NCBI GenBank assembly: GCA_965212165.1
Contig: OZ243096.1
Span: 2,976,001 to 3,040,000, forward strand
Reading direction: 5' to 3'
Length of the DNA stretch: 64,000 bases
Origin: RHLJ01 sp965212165
Lineage (GTDB): Bacteria > Bacteroidota > Rhodothermia > Balneolales > Balneolaceae
A model generated the notes under the pieces. That model was not told where the DNA came from. It saw nothing but the letters and a program-made list of their open reading frames with translations, and searched no databases. The stretch's first letter is position 1. Each line of letters starts with the position of its first letter. Position numbers and translations under genes: made by a program. Positions 26,068 through 33,723 of this stretch are shown here, piece by piece.

Positions 26068-28935
26068 ATGACAAGATTACGTTTGCTCAGTTATTTATTG
26101 GTAATTGCTTTTAGCTTCTCAGGGTTTATCAATAATCCTACGGAGTATATAGCTGAAACCTCATCTCCTGACTCAGAAGCTTTTATAGACTCATTAGTTG
26201 AGAATGCGACGCTACGGGAAAAAATAGGTCAGCTTTTCTTCGTTCCTATTGAAGGTGAATTTCTTAATTATGATAATCATCGTTTTAAAGAAATTTCGGA
26301 TTTAATCACCAAAGAACACATTGGTGGTTTAATTTTTATGCGTGGTGATATTTACGGTCAGGCTGTATTAACCAATAAACTCCAGAACCTAAGTTCAATC
26401 CCTCTTTGGATTACTCAGGATATGGAATATGGTGCAGCAATGAGGATATCAGGTACTACTAGATTTACTCCTGCTATGGGTGTTGCAGCAACTAGCGATA
26501 AAAGAAATGCTTTTATGATGGGTAAAATTACCGCATTGGAGGCAAAAGCTTTAGGAGTTCATCAAATATTTGCTCCCGTACTTGATGTGAATAATAATCC
26601 AGACAATCCTGTTATTAACGTACGTGCTTTTTCGGGTGATCCGTACATGGTTTCAGAATATGGAATTGCTTTTATGCAGGGTGTTCATAGTGAAGGTGTT
26701 GTTTCTACTGCGAAGCATTTTCCAGGTCACGGAGATACAGATACAGATTCACATAACGAACTTCCGGTTTTAAATCATGATTACTCAAGGCTCGATTCTG
26801 TTGAATTAATTCCGTTTAAAGCAGCTATTGCTGATGGCATGCAGAGTGTGATGAGTGCTCATATTTCTTTCCCAAAAATTAGTGATCACCCAGAATTACC
26901 TGGCACACTAGATAAATCCATATTAAGTGGAATTCTAAAAGACTCACTTAATTTTAATGGAGTTGTAGTTACTGATGGTTTAGAAATGGAAGGAATTGCT
27001 TCAAAATTTTCTCCCGGTAGAGTGGTCGTTCGAGCGTTAAATGCTGGGGCTGATATCATGCTAATAAGTCCCGATATTTACACCGCTATTAACGAAGTAG
27101 TTGAAGCCGTAAAACTAGGCGAAATAACAGAAGAACGAATTGATCTATCCTATCGCAAAATTATTGCATGGAAACATGAACATGGTCTTTTCGATAGTGA
27201 TAACCAAGTTGATATAGACAAATTAGATACACGGATAAATACTAATTTTCATCAGTCTGTTGCAGCACGAATTGCTCGAGAATCTGTAACTCTACTTAAG
27301 AACGAAGGAAATATAATCCCAATTGATCCTACTGTTCACAAAAGTGTTTTATTAGTCTCAATTGCAGATGATGAAGAAGGAAACACTGGTGCTCGATTTG
27401 TACGAACATTGAGGGATTATCACCCTGATGTAACTTTTGCAGTACATGATAATCGAACTGATGCAAATGATGAACAGAAATTCTTACGTCAAGCTCGGGA
27501 ATCTGATCTTGTAATTATTGGATCATTTATTAGTCTAAGTTTTAGAGAATCAATTCAATTATCTAGAAGACAGTCTTCATTCTTAAATCGATTATTAAAA
27601 ACGAATAAACCCACTGCATTAGTAATGTTTGGTAATCCCTACTTAGTTACGGAGTTAGCTGATACAGATGCTCAAATTATGGCATGGGCAAATACATCTC
27701 TTCAAATGGAGAACACTGCTCCTGCCCTCTTTGGAGCAAGTACAGTTCAAGGAAAGCTACCTATTGAAATACCTGGAATGTACAATGTTGGTGAAGGTAT
27801 GGAACTTGAACATACCGCTCTTAGGTATGGAAGGCCTGAAGATGTGGGGCTTGTTTCTCAAGAACTTTATAAAATTGATGACATCCTTAGAGATGCAGTT
27901 CGTGATTCTGTATTCCCAGGAGCCGTAGCCGCAGTAATAAAAGATGGAGTTATGGTATATCGGCAAGAAATGGGCTACCATGATTATGAAAAGGTGAAGA
28001 GAGTTAGAAATTCTGATGTATATGACTTAGCATCAATTACTAAAGTAGTATCAACCTCAACGGCCGTTATGAAATTAATTGATGACAATAAGCTTAGTTT
28101 AGATGATGAGATATGGAGATATATACCGGAATATGATACCGATGAGAAACGTCAAATAACGATACGGGATATCCTACTTCATCAATCTGGGTTACCACCT
28201 TTCAGAGTTTATGTTGATGAGTTAAAAGATCGTGAAAGTATAATAAAAGCAATAAAAAGTGAGCCGCTTACCTATGAAACTGGAACTGAATATGTATATA
28301 GTGATCTCGGTATGATTTTACTTGCAGAAATAGTCTCCAGTGTTGCTGATCGTGGAATTGATGGTTTTATGCGACGTGAGTTTTACTACCCAATGGGAAT
28401 GTATGGGGCTTATTTCAACCCTAAAAGAGTTAGTCGCTGGTATGTGAATAGAATACCTCCTACCGAAATGGACACTGTTTATAGAAATAAACTTATTAAA
28501 GCAGAGGTAAACGACGAACGTGCATATTATATGGATGGAGTTGCTGGACATGCAGGACTTTTTGCTACTGCTGATGATCTTGCAAAATACAGCACTATGA
28601 TCTTAAATGGTGGTGTTTACGACGGGAAAAGATATTTATCTGAGGAGATCATTAACGAATTTACCACTCAACAATCTGATATTAGCGGAAGAGGTTTAGG
28701 CTTTGATCGTAAAAGCCCAAATGGATTTACTACAGCTGGACAACTAGCTAGCAACGATACTTTTGGTCATTTAGGGTTTACTGGAACAAGTCTTTGGATC
28801 GATAGAGAGAAAAATATGGCAGTAATACTTCTTACTAACAGAACTTTTCCTTATCGAACCTATGGAAAACAAATTTCTAGAATTAGAGCAGCAGTTGCTG
28901 ATGCCGCCTTTTCTTCATTTCTTTCACCGCAATGA
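26068..28935 (+). CDS. GH3 glycosidase fused to a beta-lactamase-fold domain
   Basis: A two-enzyme fusion of 955 aa. The N-terminal part (about 40-370) is a glycoside hydrolase family 3 domain: AKHFPGHGDTDTDSHNELP (about 215-233) with the NagZ-type His-Asp dyad and the nucleophile Asp303 in VVTDGLEME. Residues 400-580 resemble the GH3 C-terminal domain. Residues about 595-950 are a class C beta-lactamase/penicillin-binding-like domain: SITK (Ser656-Lys659), the YSD region, and HLGFTGT. NagZ-type enzymes remove N-acetylglucosamine from muropeptides, and beta-lactamase-like domains act on peptides, so peptidoglycan turnover is likely; this fusion is known in Bacteroidota. The stop overlaps the cytidine deaminase start by 4 bp. 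Confidence 0.93.
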   Translation: MTRLRLLSYLLVIAFSFSGFINNPTEYIAETSSPDSEAFIDSLVENATLREKIGQLFFVPIEGEFLNYDNHRFKEISDLITKEHIGGLIFMRGDIYGQAVLTNKLQNLSSIPLWITQDMEYGAAMRISGTTRFTPAMGVAATSDKRNAFMMGKITALEAKALGVHQIFAPVLDVNNNPDNPVINVRAFSGDPYMVSEYGIAFMQGVHSEGVVSTAKHFPGHGDTDTDSHNELPVLNHDYSRLDSVELIPFKAAIADGMQSVMSAHISFPKISDHPELPGTLDKSILSGILKDSLNFNGVVVTDGLEMEGIASKFSPGRVVVRALNAGADIMLISPDIYTAINEVVEAVKLGEITEERIDLSYRKIIAWKHEHGLFDSDNQVDIDKLDTRINTNFHQSVAARIARESVTLLKNEGNIIPIDPTVHKSVLLVSIADDEEGNTGARFVRTLRDYHPDVTFAVHDNRTDANDEQKFLRQARESDLVIIGSFISLSFRESIQLSRRQSSFLNRLLKTNKPTALVMFGNPYLVTELADTDAQIMAWANTSLQMENTAPALFGASTVQGKLPIEIPGMYNVGEGMELEHTALRYGRPEDVGLVSQELYKIDDILRDAVRDSVFPGAVAAVIKDGVMVYRQEMGYHDYEKVKRVRNSDVYDLASITKVVSTSTAVMKLIDDNKLSLDDEIWRYIPEYDTDEKRQITIRDILLHQSGLPPFRVYVDELKDRESIIKAIKSEPLTYETGTEYVYSDLGMILLAEIVSSVADRGIDGFMRREFYYPMGMYGAYFNPKRVSRWYVNRIPPTEMDTVYRNKLIKAEVNDERAYYMDGVAGHAGLFATADDLAKYSTMILNGGVYDGKRYLSEEIINEFTTQQSDISGRGLGFDRKSPNGFTTAGQLASNDTFGHLGFTGTSLWIDREKNMAVILLTNRTFPYRTYGKQISRIRAAVADAAFSSFLSPQ

Positions 28936-29633
28936 GTTGGGAATTATTACATAAACGGGCATATGTACCATATTCTAACAATCCACAATCTTGTGTGATT
29001 GAAGGAGAAAGTGGAGACCTATACCTTGGTGTTCGAATTGAAAATGTTTCTTTTCCATTAACTATTTCTGCAATACAAGCTGCCTGTTTTAGTTGTTTAA
29101 GTGAAGGGGATACACCAAAAATTCTATATATACAGAATGAAGATTTTGACCAATTAAGCTATTGGAAAAAGGAGTTTAACTTAACTGTTAATATTATTGA
29201 TTCTCCACCTTCAATTCAGTTTAAATCATTGATACATACTGGAAACGTAAAAGAGTTATTTCGATTAAAAGAACTTCTTTCAATGGCGATTACTATCCAC
29301 TCTAATTTCCCTGTTTCCGCATTGCTTTATTGTGAATCAGGAGGATACGTAGAAGGAGTTAATATTGAAGTGAGCGACTGGTCATTTGGATTATGTGCTG
29401 AAAGAGTCGCTTTAGCAAAGGCGATTTCTTCTGGTGAAACAACCTTTAGAGAAATTGCTGTTCATACAAAGTATGGAGATGTTAGTAGTCCATGTGGAGC
29501 TTGCCGTCAAGTGATTTTTGAACACCTTCCATTGAATAAAATAAGAATGCATCACGCTGATGAAACTTTATCTGAACAATATTCGGTCGATTTATTACCA
29601 TTTAGCTTCACTTCGAAATCATTAAAAAAGTAA
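28932..29633 (+). CDS. Two-domain cytidine deaminase, catalytic domain at the C-terminus
   Basis: Cytidine deaminases hydrolyse cytidine to uridine at a Zn site. The 233-aa protein holds two deaminase repeats. The C-terminal one has all zinc and proton-shuttle residues: CAERVA (Cys155, Glu157) and PCGACRQ (Cys188, Cys191). The N-terminal repeat (YVPYSN, VRIENVS, then SAIQAA where the active copy has CAER, about residues 10-52) keeps the fold but has lost the zinc ligand and catalytic Glu. This is like E. coli Cdd in having an active and a degenerate half, but in reverse order. It overlaps the GH3 fusion gene by 4 bp (ATGA). Confidence 0.85.
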   Translation: MSWELLHKRAYVPYSNNPQSCVIEGESGDLYLGVRIENVSFPLTISAIQAACFSCLSEGDTPKILYIQNEDFDQLSYWKKEFNLTVNIIDSPPSIQFKSLIHTGNVKELFRLKELLSMAITIHSNFPVSALLYCESGGYVEGVNIEVSDWSFGLCAERVALAKAISSGETTFREIAVHTKYGDVSSPCGACRQVIFEHLPLNKIRMHHADETLSEQYSVDLLPFSFTSKSLKK

Positions 29634-29837
29634 AAACTTCACTTTTTCTAGAGATTTCGGAGTTATTTTTTTAGGGATAATGAGCAAATTGACTAAAAAC
29701 GGTGAAAAACAGTAAAAAACTTCACTTTTTTAGCTAAAAAAGCACTTTTTAATTTGACTCAAAAGCCTTGATTCTATAGCTTAATCGCAGTTTCTAAAAA
29801 AGAAATTTATTAAACAAAAATATAACGGAGTTTTATA
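29634..29837. promoter_or_regulatory. A-tract-rich leader of the histone-like gene
   Basis: No gene is seen. Two near-identical segments, about 80 bp apart, read AAAAACTTCACTTTTT (about 29634-29650 and 29716-29732). The stretch carries several A and T tracts (TTTTTTT, AAAAAA, TTTTTT), so it is likely curved DNA. CGGAG just before the ATG (about 29826-29830) is the likely ribosome-binding site. Confidence 0.45.
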
Positions 29838-30014
29838 ATGAGTAGAGTAAGCGATTTACAAGCATTAGTAGAAAGCGTATCAAGTGAAATGGAAAAATTT
29901 TACGACAAAGGTAACAAAGCTGCGGGTACTAGAGCTAGAAAAGGGCTACAAGATCTTAAAAAATTGGCTCAAGACATTCGTCTTGAAATCCAAGCTCAAA
30001 AAAATGCAGGCTAA
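29838..30014 (+). CDS. Histone H1-like (Hc1-type) DNA-binding protein
   Basis: A 58-aa reading frame starting MSRVSDLQALVESVSSEMEK and continuing FYDKGNKAAGTRARKGLQDL, KKLAQDIRLEIQAQKNAG, then stop. The pattern KGNKAAGTRARK followed by LKKLAQDIR is the signature of the short histone H1-like Hc1 proteins of Bacteroidota. These small helical proteins are abundant and associate with DNA, probably organising the nucleoid; the precise role is not known. It has a Shine-Dalgarno (GGAG, 7 bases before ATG) and a strong terminator 20 bases after its stop, so it is a one-gene transcript. Confidence 0.85.
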   Translation: MSRVSDLQALVESVSSEMEKFYDKGNKAAGTRARKGLQDLKKLAQDIRLEIQAQKNAG

Positions 30015-30034
30015 TATCTCAAATTAGTTTTTTG

Positions 30035-30066
30035 AAAAACCATCTATCATTCAATAGATGGTTTTT
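30035..30066 (+). terminator. Terminator of the histone-like gene
   Basis: AAAAACCATCTAT (30035-30047) and ATAGATGGTTTTT (30054-30066) make a 13-bp stem with a 6-base loop, ending in seven T residues. It follows the stop codon by 20 bases. Confidence 0.92.
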
Positions 30067-30087
30067 TTATGCCCTTTAGTTTTTTAA

Positions 30088-30555
30088 TTACTCGACACAA
30101 TCCGTTCTTCTTCGAGTATCCACTATATAGATTATTTTCCATTCTCCATTCATCTTTGCTAGGTTAAATGAGTTAACTCCACAATGTGAAAAATTATCTC
30201 CTACATAGAATTTATAAGGTGTCCAAGCTGTGGCAAGATCACCATCAATTTTGATGTCATAGCCACCAATACGTTCGTCCCAAACTTGATCATGTGGAGT
30301 CCCGACAGAGGTTAGGAATTGCGACAAGCTCCCCTCACGCTTCATCACCTCTCCAGCTTGGTTACTAGATATTGTTTGCATGATCGCATCTCTGGTGAAA
30401 GCTGATGCAACCATAGAGCTATCACCAGCTCGCATACCATCAAAAAGAGTTTCTATAACTACTTTAACTTCTTGTTCAGATGGTTGAGCTAACAGATTTG
30501 TACTCCATAACAAAGATAGAATGAGAAGAAAAGACGATTTAGACATAATGTTCAT
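30088..30555 (-). CDS. Secreted NTF2-like (SnoaL/DUF4440-type) protein
   Basis: A 155-aa protein with a signal peptide (residues about 5-23, ending LLAQ). The rest follows the cone-shaped NTF2-like fold: an N-terminal helix pair (VKVVIETLFDGMRAGDSSMVASAF), the segment AIMQTI, and beta strands GGYDIKIDGDLATAWTPYKFYVG and VNSFNLAKMNGEWKIIYIVDTRRR at the end. Such exported members bind small ligands or are steroid-isomerase-like; catalytic residues cannot be assigned. It ends 22 bases from the histone terminator on the opposite strand, and no operon partner is present. Confidence 0.78.
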   Translation of the reverse strand: MNIMSKSSFLLILSLLWSTNLLAQPSEQEVKVVIETLFDGMRAGDSSMVASAFTRDAIMQTISSNQAGEVMKREGSLSQFLTSVGTPHDQVWDERIGGYDIKIDGDLATAWTPYKFYVGDNFSHCGVNSFNLAKMNGEWKIIYIVDTRRRTDCVE

Positions 30556-30691
30556 TTGATAAATTAATATTACTAGAATAAAGAAAGCTCTAACATTCTT
30601 TGTTGCAACAGTTTGTAAACAAAAGCTTCATATACATTATTAAGGTTTAGAAAGAAAGATTTCGAGTCAGGAATAGGTTCACAAATGATCT

Positions 30692-32578
30692 TTACTTCTC
30701 TAACCAAGAATTACGAAGTGTAATTTGATCTTCAGTAGCATTTTCATCTTCAGAAATATTTATAGAAGATAATGTCGGTGTACCCATTTTACCAGAAATC
30801 TCTACTTCTACCCCATCTCTGATTAAAACCATTGTGAGTTCTGTATCTGGATTCCAACCGAATGAAGCCCCAATTAATGGCTGTACATTATTTAAGGTGT
30901 AGTTGATTCCATTTACTGACTTTATAGTATCACCTGATTGAATACCCAAATTTTTGTGTGATGAGTTCAGTTCAATATTTCTAAAATAAAGTTCGCCATT
31001 TGGTCTGCCATCTATAAATGGAGTTTGTTGATCGATAAAAAAGAAAGTGACAGGTATTTCTTCTTCGGTAATTTCTAAGCCTACTTTATCAAAAAATTCT
31101 GAATAATCGATTGGTCTAGTACCAACAACATGTGTGTTCAGGAATTTACCAACTGATGGATAAGTCATTTCAGTGATCTCATTAATCAATGCAACGTCTT
31201 TAAAAGGATTTTCAACTCCATACTTTTCTGAAAGTTGTTTCATCAATGTAAGCATACTACGCTCACCATAACTTTCTTCGCGCATTAAAATATCAATACA
31301 CATTCCTATCAAAGCACCCTTCATATACACATTGATATATTCTGTATCTGAATATTCAAGTACATTCTCACTCATATAAGTAAAGCTAAGAGTGTCATTA
31401 AGCGAATTGGCAAAGTTGATCTTATCAATTATTTTATCGTAAAAAGCTGATCGATCTTGAAGATCTTCGTATACCTGAAAATGACTTGCAAAATACTCAG
31501 TTACCCCTTCATACATCCAAAGATGCTTTGAAAAAGTAGGTTCGTTATAATCGAAATAATGTACATCTTCAGAATGTACTGAAAGAGGAGTAAGAATATG
31601 GAAAAACTCATGTGAAACTACATCGATTATAGCTTCATAAAGTCCTTCTTTTGGATACGCTTCCGGAAGAACTACTACAGTAGATGTATGATGTTCTAAA
31701 GCACCAAAGCCAGTAGCTTCTCCTTCATTAAAAGTCGGTAGGTATAAAAAAATGTCGTAACGTTCTGTAGAATTTAGCTCACCTAAATAAGACTTTTGAG
31801 CTTCCATCATTTCATACACAACTTCTTTGATCTCAGCGGCAGTATGGATCAAAGTTGGCGAATATACACTTAATACGATTTTGATACCCCCCACTTGAAA
31901 TTCCTCAATATCAAGCTCGCCGTACATCATCGGATTGTCTGTTACATCGAAATAGCGCTCAGCAAAATACGTATCTATTATGGTTGACCCGTCTTTTGAA
32001 GTACTAGAACTCGATAATGGTAGGGCTGATGATTTATTGAATGTTGCTGGAGCCTTAATCTGTATCGAATATTCACTTTCTTTCAATTCATCAAAATACC
32101 CAACAAACCCATGAAGATTTAATACAAAATTTTCAGCTTCAATATTGGTACCTGAAGGTGAAAATGGAGTAGGTTTCTCTGTTCCCTCAATATCGAATGT
32201 GTCATTTACATAATAACCGATTTTATCTAGAGTTTGAGCACGTGGAATAACCCATGAATTTTCATCAATACTATCAACATTTATTGTATTTCCTGCATAA
32301 TCGTACGCAATAAATCCTTCTGTAAAGCTTCCAAAATTACTAACTGAATAGGTACCTTGAACAACTCTAGGTAAGCGATAGGTTACAGTATCCTCAGAAA
32401 ACATACCAGGGTTTATCTCAACCCAAACTTTATCATTTGTGATATCCACCAAGTTTAAACTTGAAAAAATTGGTGTAATGTTTGCTGGACTCTCTGATTT
32501 AGATAAGACATCACCGGTTTTTGGAGAACAAGCGTATAAGAAGTTCAATAATAGAACTCCCATAATTAATTTATTCAT
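30692..32578 (-). CDS. M61-family zinc metallopeptidase, lipoprotein
   Basis: An M61 glycyl-aminopeptidase-type protein. Cys17 in LYAC is a lipobox cysteine, so it is a membrane-attached lipoprotein. The zinc motif HEFFH is at residues 323-327 with the third ligand Glu in YEGVTEYFASHF (Glu357). Before it lies the M61 beta-domain with FGALEHHTSTVVVLP, the usual substrate-positioning motif. A PDZ domain follows (about 520-600: IELNSSHKNLGIQSGDTIKSVNG). The typical role is processing of periplasmic or imported peptides. A second M61-type protein lies at the right end of the window, suggesting an expanded family. Confidence 0.93.
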   Translation of the reverse strand: MNKLIMGVLLLNFLYACSPKTGDVLSKSESPANITPIFSSLNLVDITNDKVWVEINPGMFSEDTVTYRLPRVVQGTYSVSNFGSFTEGFIAYDYAGNTINVDSIDENSWVIPRAQTLDKIGYYVNDTFDIEGTEKPTPFSPSGTNIEAENFVLNLHGFVGYFDELKESEYSIQIKAPATFNKSSALPLSSSSTSKDGSTIIDTYFAERYFDVTDNPMMYGELDIEEFQVGGIKIVLSVYSPTLIHTAAEIKEVVYEMMEAQKSYLGELNSTERYDIFLYLPTFNEGEATGFGALEHHTSTVVVLPEAYPKEGLYEAIIDVVSHEFFHILTPLSVHSEDVHYFDYNEPTFSKHLWMYEGVTEYFASHFQVYEDLQDRSAFYDKIIDKINFANSLNDTLSFTYMSENVLEYSDTEYINVYMKGALIGMCIDILMREESYGERSMLTLMKQLSEKYGVENPFKDVALINEITEMTYPSVGKFLNTHVVGTRPIDYSEFFDKVGLEITEEEIPVTFFFIDQQTPFIDGRPNGELYFRNIELNSSHKNLGIQSGDTIKSVNGINYTLNNVQPLIGASFGWNPDTELTMVLIRDGVEVEISGKMGTPTLSSINISEDENATEDQITLRNSWLEK

Positions 32579-32791
32579 TCTATATGGTTTGTTTTAGGTA
32601 ATTTCGCTTCACAACTACGGGATAACGTAATAGCTGTTTCAAAATAGTATTACCATAATTTATTTTAATTATTGAAGGTAATCATAGTGCAGAAAAAAAG
32701 ATAAAGTGTTGACTGATTTTTAAATTTTTGGAATTCTATTCAAAGAATTAGCATTCATTAAAGTGAGAATTAAACTTTATCGAATATAGAA

Positions 32792-33718
32792 ATGAATAAC
32801 CCAAGTGTATTAAGCAAAATGTTACTATTGTACCTTAAAGTGAGCGGGTACAAAGATAAGCTTAATTTGAAATGGTGGAAAAAACCATCAACAGCAACTA
32901 AACCTCCTAAAAGTCTTTTTAACCAACATTCAATTGAAGAATTAACTTTTCAGGAACAAACAGTTTGGACACTTAAGCCAAAGGAGAACTCTTCGAACAA
33001 GCATGTCCTATATCTACATGGAGGCGGCTACTCCAAGAGTTTCTTAAACTATCATTGGGGATTAATGTCAAAGTTGATTTCCAGTTTAAATTGTTCTGTA
33101 ACTGCACCTGACTATCCTCTCTCAACAAACTCAACTGTGACCGATGTCTTTGATTTTTTACTTCCAGTTTATGAATCATTAGTTGATGATTATGGGGCTT
33201 CAAACATCATAATTATGGGTGATTCTGCAGGTGGCGGAATGGCGCTTGCCTTAGCAGAGCTCTTAGTAGAAAAAAACATTGAGCAGCCTGCTCAGCTTCT
33301 ACTTCTTTCGCCTTGGTTAGACATTACCTTATCAAATCCTCAAATCGATGTCTATGAAGATGCCGATTTAATACTTGATAGAAAAACTATGCAAGTACTT
33401 GGAAGAGCATATGTTGGAGGATCAGACCCTACACATTTTCTTTCAAGTCCTATTTATGGAGCAATTAAAAGAGTGGCTCCCACAACAATCTTCGTTGGTA
33501 CTGAGGATATTTTCTTAGCCGATTGTCGCAAACTCAAGGTAAGAGCTGAATCTGAGCCAATGGTGTTTAAGTATCGAGAATTCAAGGGAATGGTACATAA
33601 TTGGATGTTTTTACCTATACCAGATGCCAAAAAAGCATTTGATATGATCGTTGATCAAATTAATTTAGAACCTTCAGAGTTTGAAGATATGGTTAATGCT
33701 GATGGAAGCTTCTGGTAA
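32792..33718 (+). CDS. Alpha/beta hydrolase of the hormone-sensitive-lipase type
   Basis: A 308-aa esterase-type protein with the HSL-family oxyanion motif HGGGY (76-80) and nucleophile elbow GDSAGGG (Ser145); the C-terminal His is in MVHNWMF and the acid in VGTEDIFL. No signal peptide is present. HSL enzymes hydrolyse short-chain carboxylic esters; natural substrate unknown. It is convergent with the FAD/Fe-S dehydrogenase, whose stop lies 5 bp away, with no clear terminator between them. Confidence 0.9.
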   Translation: MNNPSVLSKMLLLYLKVSGYKDKLNLKWWKKPSTATKPPKSLFNQHSIEELTFQEQTVWTLKPKENSSNKHVLYLHGGGYSKSFLNYHWGLMSKLISSLNCSVTAPDYPLSTNSTVTDVFDFLLPVYESLVDDYGASNIIIMGDSAGGGMALALAELLVEKNIEQPAQLLLLSPWLDITLSNPQIDVYEDADLILDRKTMQVLGRAYVGGSDPTHFLSSPIYGAIKRVAPTTIFVGTEDIFLADCRKLKVRAESEPMVFKYREFKGMVHNWMFLPIPDAKKAFDMIVDQINLEPSEFEDMVNADGSFW

Positions 33719-33723
33719 TACTC

